NCBI GenBank assembly: GCA_903833215.1
Contig: CAILEM010000064.1
Coordinates: 1 to 64,000, forward strand
Direction of reading: 5' to 3'
From: an uncultured Armatimonadota bacterium
GTDB lineage: Bacteria; Armatimonadota; Fimbriimonadia; Fimbriimonadales; Fimbriimonadaceae
Length of the DNA: 64,000 nt
Below are positions 1 to 8,652 of this stretch, piece by piece (position 1 is the first letter of the stretch; every line of letters begins with the position of its first letter). The translations under genes were made by a program, and so were the position numbers. Below the pieces are notes generated by a model. It ran no database searches. It was not told the DNA's origin and saw nothing but the letters and a program-made list of their open reading frames with translations.

Positions 1-801
1 AAAAATAATACGAGTGGCTCACACAGCATGCCCGGTGACGGATTTCCGACGAGTATTGTGTTTGCCGATGGCAGCACCAAGGACGACTACATTCACCTCT
101 ATCGCCGCAGTGACTCTCAGCCACTCAATATGGATTTCAAGCCTGGGCAGGGAGTCACCGATGTCGTTGGGTTTGTCACGATTCCTGCCGATGCGCGGGT
201 GACAAAGATCATTCTCAACGTCGGAAGGGCTCAGGTGCCAAACGAGCAGGTTATTCGCTACTTCATAGTCGGCGGTGGAACCGATACGAAGCCGGATCCC
301 AAGAACGTCATTGCTCCACTTCCGACAACGTGGCGCGATCCATCCGATTCATCTGGTGCCAAAGCTCTGGAAACTGCGAAGGCTGAAATCGGCCAGGAAT
401 ACAACATCTCGATATTCGCAGCCACCGTTGAGGGCTTTACAGTCGCACAGAAGTTTGGCGACATGACGGCAAACGATGACCAACGCCTGATCATCGCAAC
501 GTTGAAGATCCGGAATCCGATTGGCACCACAATTGGGTTTGGTACGACTGGCATGAGGTCGGGCATGGAGTTGCTCATTATTGACGGCGATGGAGAAACT
601 TCAAATGTGAGTTCCCAATGGTTCAAGGCATCCCGAGAGGAGCCGGTCGGCGATCACGAAATCAAGCCCGGCGAAACCTACCGCGTTCGTGTCGTATTTC
701 CGGTCCGAAAGTTCGATAAACCCCTGAAGTCGATCACCTTGCGTGAGGATGAGTTCAAGTCTCGAGGCTTAAGTTTCGATGGAGCCAAAGTCAGCAACTA
801 G
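1..801 (+). CDS. Hypothetical protein, 5' end outside window
   Basis: The frame is open from the first base of the window, so the gene probably begins upstream; the first internal ATG is at base 28 (257 residues from there). I do not recognise a family. The visible part alternates short beta-strand-like stretches with charged turns and ends without a membrane segment, as in an extracytoplasmic beta-rich domain. A line such as RLIIATLKIRNPIGTTIGFG resembles the conserved strand of DUF4352-like immunoglobulin folds, but this is only an impression. A strong terminator follows 16 bp after the stop, which supports a real gene end here. Confidence 0.6.
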   Translation, partial: KNNTSGSHSMPGDGFPTSIVFADGSTKDDYIHLYRRSDSQPLNMDFKPGQGVTDVVGFVTIPADARVTKIILNVGRAQVPNEQVIRYFIVGGGTDTKPDPKNVIAPLPTTWRDPSDSSGAKALETAKAEIGQEYNISIFAATVEGFTVAQKFGDMTANDDQRLIIATLKIRNPIGTTIGFGTTGMRSGMELLIIDGDGETSNVSSQWFKASREEPVGDHEIKPGETYRVRVVFPVRKFDKPLKSITLREDEFKSRGLSFDGAKVSN

Positions 802-816
802 AGACATGATCTCTCA

Positions 817-853
817 ATCAGCTTTGATCACACTGATCAAAGCTGATTTTTTT
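817..853 (+). terminator. Rho-independent terminator
   Basis: A perfect 14-bp stem (ATCAGCTTTGATCA and its complement) with a 3-nt loop is followed by a run of seven T. It ends transcription of the truncated gene at 1-801. Confidence 0.9.
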
Positions 854-907
854 ATTCGCAGCACTTGGAATATTCACTTCACGCTTACAGTTAACGGCCG
901 GTTCGCT

Positions 908-913
908 TAGAAT
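908..913 (+). promoter_or_regulatory. Probable -10 box (TAGAAT)
   Basis: TAGAAT lies 10 bp before GTG 924 and 4 bp before TTG 918. There is no Shine-Dalgarno sequence between it and either start, so the message would begin at or within a few bases of GTG 924. No convincing -35 box is seen. Confidence 0.45.
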
Positions 914-923
914 CGCTTTGACC

Positions 924-3900
924 GTGAGAACACCCCTTTTTCTTCGCCTCCTTGGCTTGGCTGTATTTGTCGCCTTTGCATCATTGAGTAGGGGGGCCAA
1001 TTCAGATCTTCCAATCAAAGTCTTCATTCTTGCCGGTCAATCCAATATGCAAGGGCAAGGTGCCGTGACCATGAAGGATGAATCTGGCCATGAAAAGCCC
1101 GGCACACTCACGGCAATGCTTGCCGACCCGGCAAAAGCTCCGCTACTTTCGCACTTGAGAACACCCGACGGTCGGTGGATTGGCAGAAACGAAGTTTGGG
1201 TGTATGACGTTAACGAGTTCGGCACCCATAAGGGAATTCTCGATCTTGGATTCGGGTGGGATCTCGGCAATAAAGATTGGTTTGGTCCCGAACTTCAATT
1301 CGGGCACGCGATAAAGAAATATCTACCGAACAAGATTCTGATCATCAAAACGGCTTGGGGTGGTAAGAGCCTTTATTCCGACTTCCGTCCGCCGAGTTCA
1401 GTGGGAAATGTCGGCCCCTATTATCGGACGATGGTAGAGACCGTCCGACGGGTCCTCGCTAATTTGGGTCAAGAATTCCCGGCCCTGGCAAATCAAAAAG
1501 CTGAACTGGCTGGATTTGTCTGGTGGCATGGATGGAATGACTTCTGCGACCCCAAGCACGCAGTCCCGGAGTATGAAGCAAATCTCGCGAACCTGATTCG
1601 TGACTTGCGACATGACCTTGCATCGCCAAAACTGCCCGTCGTGATAGGAGAATTCACAGGCCCATGGGGTGCGGATTGCAAAGAGAAAGCGGCAGTCGAG
1701 GTGAGAAGAGCCCAAGCAAATGTTGCTCAGATGCCGGAGTTCCGAAAGACGGTGCGATTCGTCGAGACCCACAATTTTGTTCGCGCCGAAAAGGAGTCTC
1801 CAACACGAGAGGGGTATCACGAATTCAAGAACGGTGAGACCTACTTCCTGATCGGGAATGCGCTCGGTGAGGGCATGGCTGCCCAACTCAAGCTGAAACC
1901 ATTGCCCGTCAACAAACCTCACGGGATTCGAGACTATGGTCTCAAGAGTTATTTGCGACTCTCAAAGGACCTGCCCCACGTCGAAAACAAACCGTGGAAG
2001 TTGATCGCAAAGTTGCCTTACAACTGCCAGTTCCAGCCATCGCTTGTAGCAACTGGGCCTGCGGGTCAAGCAATTCAGTTCAACTCTTCCAACCCGCTCG
2101 TCCAATATCTCACTCCAACGGAGCAAGTCACTACAACAGGCGGCAGCCAGGTGTACGAAGCCAAAAACTGGGTCAGCGGCGAAGGTGCCATCTACACCAT
2201 TCCCGCTGGGGTCACCGTCACCTCCGTCAAGTATCGGGAGACCGGCTTTGACACCAGCTTGGTTGGCTCGTTTGAGTGCAACGACGAAGACTTCAATATC
2301 CTTTGGCGACGCGCAACACGAACCGCTTATCTCTGCATGCGCGATCACTTCTACGACTGCCCGGATCGTGAGCGTGTTGGATTCTGGGGAGATGGAACGC
2401 CTGAACTAGACCAATGCTTCTATCTCTTCGATAGTGCATCCCACGAATTGTGCCGAGACCTCGTTCTCCGCAAATTGGAGCCAAAGTTCTATCCGGGGCA
2501 ACACCTTGAGTTTCTCGGAGAGTACGGACTCTGGTTTTACTACCTTCAGACCGGTGACCTTGCCGCAATCCAAACCGTGTACCCGGCGACCAAAGAGTTT
2601 CTGCTCAAGACCTACCACTTCGGAAACAAGAACACTTGGTTCGACTGGGGCAAGGATGTCAAAGACACGAGCGTTATTGAAAACTGCTTTGAGTACATCG
2701 ACCTGAAGTCGCTCCGTAAGATGGCTCTCATTACTGGCCACGAGCAGGATCTTCCGGAGATTGACGCGAAACTTACTGAGATAAAGAACGAATTCAACAA
2801 GCGGTTTTGGCGAGGTAGCTATTACCAATCCTCGGATGTCAGCACCCCCGATGATCGGGCAAATGCGATGGCAATTAACGCTGATCTGGCTGAGCCGGAG
2901 AAGTGGGACTCCATCAACCGGTCTGTGCTAAGCAAGACAACCTATTCAAGTTGCTTTTTTGATCGATGGGTCTTTGAGGCTCTGTGCAAGATTGGAAGAC
3001 AGGATCAAGCGATGATTCGGATGGCCAATCGGTACCGCACCATGATCGATAGTCGGTTCAGCACGCTTTGGGAACACTACGACCGATGGTGGGCTTCGTG
3101 GATCGATGCGTTTGACGACGGATCCTCCTTAAACCACGGATGGAACCCGCCTGCAATTCTGCTGCCGAAGGAGATCGCCGGGATTCGCCCTATCGAGGCT
3201 GGTTGGAAGACATTTGAGGTTCTGCCGAAGGAAGCATTCTTGACCTACATCAAGGTGGAAGTACCAACCGTGATGGGTCCGGTACACGTCAGGATTGAAA
3301 AGACGTCGGACGTCTATGGTGTTCAGTTGGAGTCACCTCGTGGCACTGCTGGAATCGTAGGAATCCCAAAGGCATCCTTTGTTGACCTTCAATCCATCGC
3401 TGTCAACGGAACCGTTATATGGCGAGGGGCAGCCAAAGGAGCTGTCCATGGGGTCAGCTTTCTCGGTGACGAGGAGGGATACCTCAAATTCCGCGTGGCC
3501 CCAGGTAAGTGGAGCTTTCGGGCGATTGGCCACCTCGACTTGCCTCTCAAGAAACTTCCTCGACCTTTACAGGAGCCCGAAGTTGCTCTCGACAAGAGAA
3601 ACTGGACAGCAACGGCTTCTGCTCCTGATGGAATTTTCACCGTCACTGACGCGAAAATTGCGATTGACAACTTGGCAATCAATGCTCTTGATGATGACGT
3701 TTGGACGGGATGGCGCGACATGAGCCAAACCCAGCACCCCGGCCAGTGGTTCCAAGTCGACATGAAGCACCAGCAGTCCTATGACAAAATTGTGCTCGAC
3801 AACACTTGGGCGCTGTGGGACTCACCAAACGCCTATGAGGTTTCCGTTTCGGATGATGGCATTCATTGGAGTTCACAGATCGCAAGTGGCAAAGGGCACC

Positions 3901-4025
3901 TTGGGATCACCACCATTTCCTTTTCAAGGCAAACCGCCCGCTTCATTCGCGTCACCCAAACCGGCTCCGACTCAAAGTACCACTGGTCGATTTTCGAATT
4001 TGACGTGTACCGACATCAGAGTTGA
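924..4025 (+). CDS. Secreted SASA esterase / GH78-like rhamnosidase / F5-8C fusion
   Basis: Numbering here is from the alternative TTG start at 918 (1035 residues). A signal peptide covers about 1-27. Residues 32-330 are a sialate O-acetylesterase (SASA) domain with block I AGQSNMQG (nucleophile Ser42) and a WWHGWND block near 202. Residues 345-780 resemble the six-hairpin catalytic domain of alpha-L-rhamnosidases (GH78), with CPDRERVGFWGD at 481-492 matching the acid-bearing motif. A beta domain follows, and about 890-1032 is an F5/8 type C carbohydrate-binding domain. The likely role is deacetylation plus rhamnose release from an acetylated plant or algal polysaccharide outside the cytoplasm. 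GTG 924 is preferred because a -10-like TAGAAT precedes it and it gives a normal signal peptide. Exact substrate is unknown. Confidence 0.85.
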   Translation: MRTPLFLRLLGLAVFVAFASLSRGANSDLPIKVFILAGQSNMQGQGAVTMKDESGHEKPGTLTAMLADPAKAPLLSHLRTPDGRWIGRNEVWVYDVNEFGTHKGILDLGFGWDLGNKDWFGPELQFGHAIKKYLPNKILIIKTAWGGKSLYSDFRPPSSVGNVGPYYRTMVETVRRVLANLGQEFPALANQKAELAGFVWWHGWNDFCDPKHAVPEYEANLANLIRDLRHDLASPKLPVVIGEFTGPWGADCKEKAAVEVRRAQANVAQMPEFRKTVRFVETHNFVRAEKESPTREGYHEFKNGETYFLIGNALGEGMAAQLKLKPLPVNKPHGIRDYGLKSYLRLSKDLPHVENKPWKLIAKLPYNCQFQPSLVATGPAGQAIQFNSSNPLVQYLTPTEQVTTTGGSQVYEAKNWVSGEGAIYTIPAGVTVTSVKYRETGFDTSLVGSFECNDEDFNILWRRATRTAYLCMRDHFYDCPDRERVGFWGDGTPELDQCFYLFDSASHELCRDLVLRKLEPKFYPGQHLEFLGEYGLWFYYLQTGDLAAIQTVYPATKEFLLKTYHFGNKNTWFDWGKDVKDTSVIENCFEYIDLKSLRKMALITGHEQDLPEIDAKLTEIKNEFNKRFWRGSYYQSSDVSTPDDRANAMAINADLAEPEKWDSINRSVLSKTTYSSCFFDRWVFEALCKIGRQDQAMIRMANRYRTMIDSRFSTLWEHYDRWWASWIDAFDDGSSLNHGWNPPAILLPKEIAGIRPIEAGWKTFEVLPKEAFLTYIKVEVPTVMGPVHVRIEKTSDVYGVQLESPRGTAGIVGIPKASFVDLQSIAVNGTVIWRGAAKGAVHGVSFLGDEEGYLKFRVAPGKWSFRAIGHLDLPLKKLPRPLQEPEVALDKRNWTATASAPDGIFTVTDAKIAIDNLAINALDDDVWTGWRDMSQTQHPGQWFQVDMKHQQSYDKIVLDNTWALWDSPNAYEVSVSDDGIHWSSQIASGKGHLGITTISFSRQTARFIRVTQTGSDSKYHWSIFEFDVYRHQS

Positions 4026-4087
4026 AGCCGAGGAGAATCCGAATTACGCCCCTTCTTCGTAATGACGCAGTCTTCGACTTCGGCGAG

Positions 4088-4501
4088 TCATAGCGGGACA
4101 TCCACGGGTTTTACGATGTAGGCTTTTGCACCGGCTTGCCTTAGAGCGCGGATTTGAGATGTGGTGGCATCAGCACTCAACACTACGACAGGAATACCAG
4201 CAGTATCTTGCTGAGATGTGAGCCTGCGAATTACTTCCAAGCCCGACATATCGGGCAAATGAACATCGAGCAGAACCATATCAGGCTTGTGCTCCTCGAC
4301 GAGACGAATGCCCTCGCTGCCAAATGAGGTTGCGATGATTTCAAAGGCACCTGTAGATTTGGTAACCGAATACATCAGGGCCAGATTCGCCAAGTTATCC
4401 TCGATGTAAACAATGCTAGAGTTATTTTCTGGACGAACCACCTCGCGTAGAACAGGAGGAGTGGTAGCGTTACCAACGCCGACCGGTACCACTACCTCCA
4501 T
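4088..4501 (-). CDS. Orphan response-regulator receiver domain, probable hybrid-kinase remnant
   Basis: This 137-residue protein is a CheY-like receiver. It has the acidic pair Glu34-Asp35 in YIEDN, phospho-acceptor Asp79 in LLDVHLPDM, Ser109 in VVLSAD and Lys131 in YIVKP. The sequence style (YIEDNLANL, LSADATTSQIRAL) is that of receivers at the C-terminus of hybrid histidine kinases. The 25 residues before the receiver look like a linker, and the protein stops at KPVDVPL, before the last helix normally present. Only about 110 bp separates it from the next gene, with no kinase coding visible. It is therefore either a stand-alone receiver or the decayed tail of a lost kinase. No Shine-Dalgarno sequence precedes the ATG. 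Confidence 0.6.
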   Translation of the reverse strand: MEVVVPVGVGNATTPPVLREVVRPENNSSIVYIEDNLANLALMYSVTKSTGAFEIIATSFGSEGIRLVEEHKPDMVLLDVHLPDMSGLEVIRRLTSQQDTAGIPVVVLSADATTSQIRALRQAGAKAYIVKPVDVPL

Positions 4502-4614
4502 TGGAATATCGAGCCATTGTAAGGAGGCTTGACAAATTCAACTCGACTCCAATAGGGTCCATTCAGCGACGGGATACTTCAAGTCCCGTAAAGTACAACA
4601 GGTACCCTCCATTC

Positions 4615-5400
4615 ATGCAGAAGCCGCTCAATGGGTTCACCCTTATTGAACTTCTCGTTGTGATCGCGATCATCGCGATTCTGGCTGCGATCCTATTTCC
4701 TGTGTTCGCGAAGGCGAAGTCTGCGGCGAAGAAGACGATGTGTTTGAGCCATGAGATGCAACTTGGGATGGCATTTGCGCTTTATGCGGGGGATTCGGAG
4801 GGTGGGTACCCCAACACCGGCGATCCCTATCTTTGGGTTGGCGAGCGCTTTCGGTGGCCGCTGATGCCTTATTTGGCGTTGGCACTCAAGCAGAATCCGC
4901 CAACTGATTCAGATCCCTTTGCTTCGAATAGCCAATGGTCATTGCTCCTTCAATGCCCAGAAGACTCGGGCGCGACCAGCTTCAACCATACGAGTTACGC
5001 CTACGCCGTCGCATTTTATGAGAGCGAGGCAGCACTCGCAGGAATCACCTCAGTTCAGAACCTGATTAAGGGTTTCAATTCACCTGGTTCGCTTGCGACG
5101 CCAACCACTCGAACTGAAGTGGAGGTCGCCTTTCCTAGCCAGAAGGTCCTCATTGGCGAATGGACGAACAACCATGACTTCACCGGCGGCGCGCCTGTCG
5201 GACTCTGGGGAACGCTCCGTGCTCCCTACGATACACCTGGAGCGGATGCCTATACCGGGAGTCGGAACAACGTCTTCGCCGACACTCATGCTAAGTACAT
5301 CAAGGCAAGTCGATTTGTGAAGAAGGACAACCCCAAGGTCAACGCGCCCGACCCAAACCTAACCCCAGGGGGGCTAACCGGGGTCGACATCAACCCTTAA
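4615..5400 (+). CDS. Type II secretion-like pseudopilin (H-X9-DG family)
   Basis: The 262-residue protein starts MQKPLNGFTLIELLVVIA, a class III prepilin leader cleaved before Phe of FTLIE, followed by a hydrophobic helix and the FPVFAKAKSAAKKT segment typical of these proteins. The family C-terminal motif appears here as NVFADTHAKYIK, with Thr instead of the usual Gly in DGH. ATG 4615 is chosen because the frame upstream to 4501 has no leader character. Unlike the three other pseudopilins in the window it has no lipoprotein partner, and its last bases overlap the convergent permease gene by 11 bp. Role: membrane-anchored pseudopilin, partners unknown. Confidence 0.88.
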   Translation: MQKPLNGFTLIELLVVIAIIAILAAILFPVFAKAKSAAKKTMCLSHEMQLGMAFALYAGDSEGGYPNTGDPYLWVGERFRWPLMPYLALALKQNPPTDSDPFASNSQWSLLLQCPEDSGATSFNHTSYAYAVAFYESEAALAGITSVQNLIKGFNSPGSLATPTTRTEVEVAFPSQKVLIGEWTNNHDFTGGAPVGLWGTLRAPYDTPGADAYTGSRNNVFADTHAKYIKASRFVKKDNPKVNAPDPNLTPGGLTGVDINP

Positions 5401-6217
5401 CCGCCCCAAAGGCGATTCCTTTGATCAAGTGTTTTTGGCCGATCAGGAATAGCAGGATAGGCGGCAGCAGGCTCATTACACTGGCGGCCATCAGAAGATT
5501 AGTTTGGCGACCGTAGGTCGTGTCGAAATACATCATTCCGACAGGGAGGGTTCTCAAGCTCTCGGACTTTATCAGGATGAGCGGCCAGTAGAAGGAGCCA
5601 TAGTTTCCTAGAAAAGTGAAGATCGCCAATGCGATGAGACCCGGTCGTGCAAGGGGCAAAACGACGTCGAGGAAGACGTTCCAATAACCGGCACCGTCGA
5701 TGGTTGCCGCCTCGTCGAGGGCCTTAGGGATGGTCAACATGAATTGTCTCAGAAGAAATGTTCCGAAGGCACCGAATGCAGACGGAACGATCAATCCTGT
5801 ATAAGAATCCAGTAGGTGCAGCTTGACCATCAACGTGTAGTTGGGGATCATCGTGACCACACCGGGAATCATCATCGTGGCAAGATAGAGCCGAAAAAGA
5901 GCGTCTCTTCCCTTCCACTCCAACCGTGAGAAGGCGAATGCTCCCATCGCACTCGTGAGACACGTCAAAAACGTCACCCAGGCAGCGATGAATACACTAT
6001 TCATGTAGTAGCGGGCAAAAGGGACCTGCTGAAAGACGGCTGAGTAGTTTTCTTTGTGCCAACTCTTGGGCACAATTGCTCCCCCTTCAACATCTTGAAG
6101 CGGCTTGAAACTTGTGAAGATCATCCACAAGAGCGGCGCAAGAGTCGACACCGCGAAAACGACCAAGACGAATACCACCGCACCGTTTTTGACACCGAGA
6201 CCAAGGCGTCGGTTCAC
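5390..6217 (-). CDS. Carbohydrate ABC transporter permease, MalG type
   Basis: The 275-residue protein has about six membrane segments, the first at 12-33, and the EAA loop EAATIDGAGYWNVFLDVVLPLARPG that contacts the ATPase. It is the inner of two permeases of a CUT1 sugar importer and is third in the operon after the binding protein and the MalF-type permease. The GTG start at 6217 follows a purine-rich GAGAGGAC sequence. The gene converges with and slightly overlaps the pseudopilin gene at 4615-5400. No ATPase gene is nearby, so a shared MsmK-type ATPase encoded elsewhere is inferred. Confidence 0.93.
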   Translation of the reverse strand: MNRRLGLGVKNGAVVFVLVVFAVSTLAPLLWMIFTSFKPLQDVEGGAIVPKSWHKENYSAVFQQVPFARYYMNSVFIAAWVTFLTCLTSAMGAFAFSRLEWKGRDALFRLYLATMMIPGVVTMIPNYTLMVKLHLLDSYTGLIVPSAFGAFGTFLLRQFMLTIPKALDEAATIDGAGYWNVFLDVVLPLARPGLIALAIFTFLGNYGSFYWPLILIKSESLRTLPVGMMYFDTTYGRQTNLLMAASVMSLLPPILLFLIGQKHLIKGIAFGAVKG

Positions 6218-6253
6218 CTCGTCCTCTCGGTCTGTGTGTGAACAGTTTGGTCT

Positions 6254-7213
6254 TTACATCTCATTGGCTGCACGGTTTCCAAACCTCCAGTTGACAAGCG
6301 TCGCGACGAAGACAAAGGCGAATAGGACCCAAGCGACTGCGGATGCATAGCCGATCCGGAACTGTTCAAAGGCAAGACTGTAGATGAAATAGGCAAGGGT
6401 CGTCGTCGTTCCAGCCGGACCTCCCGTCGTCATCACTCTCGCCGTTTCAAATCCACCTTGCAGCCCACCGATAATAGACATCACCAAGATGAAGAATGTG
6501 GTGGGTGCCAATTGCGGCCAAGTCACGCTGACAAAACAGCGCCAAGAAGATGCCCCATCAAGCTGAGCAGCCTCAAGAAGCTCTTCAGGAACATTCGTCA
6601 GTGCCGCAAGATAAAGCAGCATGTTGTTTCCGCCAATCGCAATCCAAACCCCCATCAGAATTAGAGCGTCTCGGGCACCAAGCCCAAATTGCTTGGGAGT
6701 CAATCCCACCTTTTCGACATCCAAGCCGACCATGTTATGGGTCGACTGAAGCCATTGAGGGGTGTCCGCGTGGACGTTTAGGACGCTGAAGACATGTCGT
6801 AAAGTCTCGTTTATCGGCCCAAAATCTGGGTTATAGAGAGCCTTCCAGAGGATCATGATCGCAACGCCGCTGGCAAAGCTTGGCAAGTAAAGAAGCGTGC
6901 GAAAGATGGAGATGCCGCGAAGTTTGCGATTCAGCAATACGGCTAACCACAGTGAGCCGAACATGGCAAATGGCAAGCCCAGCATCATGTAGAGCGTGTT
7001 GACGAGATACAGCCAAAATGCCTTGTCACGAACTAACTCCGAGTAGTTGGCTATTCCGTTGAATCGGAGTGGCAGAGTCTGTTGGAGATTCGTATTTGTG
7101 AAGCTGGCACCGAGCGAGAACAAAACTGGCCCAGCGGTAAAGAGGAGGAAGCCAAGGAAATTTGGGGCCAAAAAGGCGATTGCTGCCTTGAATTGGCTTC
7201 GATTTGCCTTCAA
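6254..7213 (-). CDS. Carbohydrate ABC transporter permease, MalF type
   Basis: The 319-residue integral membrane protein has a first membrane segment at about 12-33, further helices, and the EAA loop EAAQLDGASSWRCFVSVTWPQLAP. It pairs with the MalG-type permease downstream. The TTG start overlaps the stop codon of the binding-protein gene (TTGA at 7210-7213), which implies translational coupling. It belongs to the CUT1 family for import of oligosaccharides. Confidence 0.92.
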   Translation of the reverse strand: MKANRSQFKAAIAFLAPNFLGFLLFTAGPVLFSLGASFTNTNLQQTLPLRFNGIANYSELVRDKAFWLYLVNTLYMMLGLPFAMFGSLWLAVLLNRKLRGISIFRTLLYLPSFASGVAIMILWKALYNPDFGPINETLRHVFSVLNVHADTPQWLQSTHNMVGLDVEKVGLTPKQFGLGARDALILMGVWIAIGGNNMLLYLAALTNVPEELLEAAQLDGASSWRCFVSVTWPQLAPTTFFILVMSIIGGLQGGFETARVMTTGGPAGTTTTLAYFIYSLAFEQFRIGYASAVAWVLFAFVFVATLVNWRFGNRAANEM

Positions 7214-8559
7214 CGCACTGGCTCCAGATTGACCAAATTGTACTTTTCAGTAAGCGAGGGATCCTCGCTTACTGCCTTCGCTATCGCCTCATTGATGTTC
7301 TTTGCAGCCGCTCGCATCGCCTCGGTCGGGCTCTTTTGACCCGTCTGAACCAGATCGATTTGAGTCTGGATCAGACGGGAAACCGTGTTGGTGTCAACGA
7401 ATGGACTGACTTCATCACCCACGCCCATCTTCATAATCCGCAACCAAACGTCGTTTGATCGCTCAGTTGGGTAGTTCGGGTTGAAGAGAAAGCGTGGTGT
7501 TTCGTCAGATTTGAGGAAAGCACCGGCACCATCGGCTTGGTCGTTTACAAGGTTGAGATACGCGTCGGACGACAAAAACCGCTGAAACTTCAAAGCTTCC
7601 GCAAGATGGTCGGATTGCTTGTTGACGAGCATCCCTCTTCCATAGGCATGTGAAGCGTGAATGCTGCCGATCGGTGACTCGGCGACTCCCAACTCCAGAC
7701 CTTTCATTCCTCTTAGTTGGCCCAACCACCACCTTCCTCCGATGGCCATCGCTCCGCGCTTGGCAGCAAGAAGGGAAATATATCCAGAGCCAAACCCGCC
7801 TTGGGTCGCTATTGACGATTCCTCGACTGGGGTTGGAGAGACGTGATACTTGTAAACCAGATCCACCATCATCTGGATGGCGGCGATCGCTTCTCGGGAG
7901 TCCGTCGTGCATTTTGTCCCCGCTTGGTTGAAGACGCGGGCACCGAAAACTGTAAAGAAGTGACGCCAATTCCACCACTCGAACATTAACCCGTACTGAG
8001 TGATACGACCATCCGCTCCACGTTTCGTCAGGCGTTGGGCGATCGGTATGAGTTGCTCCCATGTCCATGAGCCTTTTGGAATGGTCACGCCAGCTTCCCT
8101 AATGAGGTCTTGGTGATACCAAAGCCCATCGGCAGCAAGATTGGTGGGAACCCCATACGTTCGACCTGCATAGACACTCGTCCCGAGAGCGCCAGGAAAG
8201 GCATCTCGTTTGAGGTCGACTCCAGCTTTGTGGAGTTGCTCGGTAACGTCGAGAGCGACGCCAGACTTCACATATGCTGCAAGCTGAAAGGCGTCAAATG
8301 CATCGAAAACATCCGGCCCCACACCTGCGAGACATTGAACAATGACTTTTTCGACCCCTCCATTCACTGGGTCGATGTTAATCTTGATATTCGGGTGCAG
8401 ACGTTCATAGAGGGCTGCCTGACCCTTCCGGGCTGGATTGTCATCGGTCACCCAGGTCAAAACAACCCTGCCGTCCGACGTTGGAGGTGGCTGTAATTTC
8501 CAAACGATGATGGAAGCGACAATCAATGCCGCAGAAACGATAAAGAGGAACGTCCGCAC
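7210..8559 (-). CDS. Extracellular sugar-binding protein (SBP family 1)
   Basis: The 449-residue protein has an N-terminal membrane anchor (about 3-20) without a lipobox Cys, then a family 1 solute-binding fold beginning VVLTWVTDDNPARKGQAALYERLHPNIKI. It would capture the oligosaccharide for the two permeases that follow. The start is GTG 8559; the frame just upstream holds TGA TGA. The GTG abuts an 18-bp near-palindrome (8560-8577) that resembles a LacI-family operator and recurs before the lacI gene at 10433. The transporter is thus probably repressed by that regulator and serves the same glycan as the 10.4-17.8 kb glycosidase operon. Confidence 0.92.
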   Translation of the reverse strand: MRTFLFIVSAALIVASIIVWKLQPPPTSDGRVVLTWVTDDNPARKGQAALYERLHPNIKINIDPVNGGVEKVIVQCLAGVGPDVFDAFDAFQLAAYVKSGVALDVTEQLHKAGVDLKRDAFPGALGTSVYAGRTYGVPTNLAADGLWYHQDLIREAGVTIPKGSWTWEQLIPIAQRLTKRGADGRITQYGLMFEWWNWRHFFTVFGARVFNQAGTKCTTDSREAIAAIQMMVDLVYKYHVSPTPVEESSIATQGGFGSGYISLLAAKRGAMAIGGRWWLGQLRGMKGLELGVAESPIGSIHASHAYGRGMLVNKQSDHLAEALKFQRFLSSDAYLNLVNDQADGAGAFLKSDETPRFLFNPNYPTERSNDVWLRIMKMGVGDEVSPFVDTNTVSRLIQTQIDLVQTGQKSPTEAMRAAAKNINEAIAKAVSEDPSLTEKYNLVNLEPVR

Positions 8560-8577
8560 TGATGAACCGTTTCATCA
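8560..8577 (-). promoter_or_regulatory. Putative LacI-family operator before the ABC transporter
   Basis: Minus-strand TGATGAAACGGTTCATCA is a palindrome with 8 of 9 matching half-site positions and a central CG, the hallmark of LacI-family operators. It overlaps a candidate promoter: -10 TATGAT at 8574-8579 and a weak -35 TTCCAA at 8597-8602 with 17-bp spacing. A repressor bound here would block polymerase. The same motif with small changes is at 10391-10408. Confidence 0.68.
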
Positions 8578-8652
8578 TACAGGGGATTTGCTTCGGTTGG
8601 AAGGACAAACACGCATTGTCATGCAGGTAGTTACCAGGGAATTCTGCAGATC

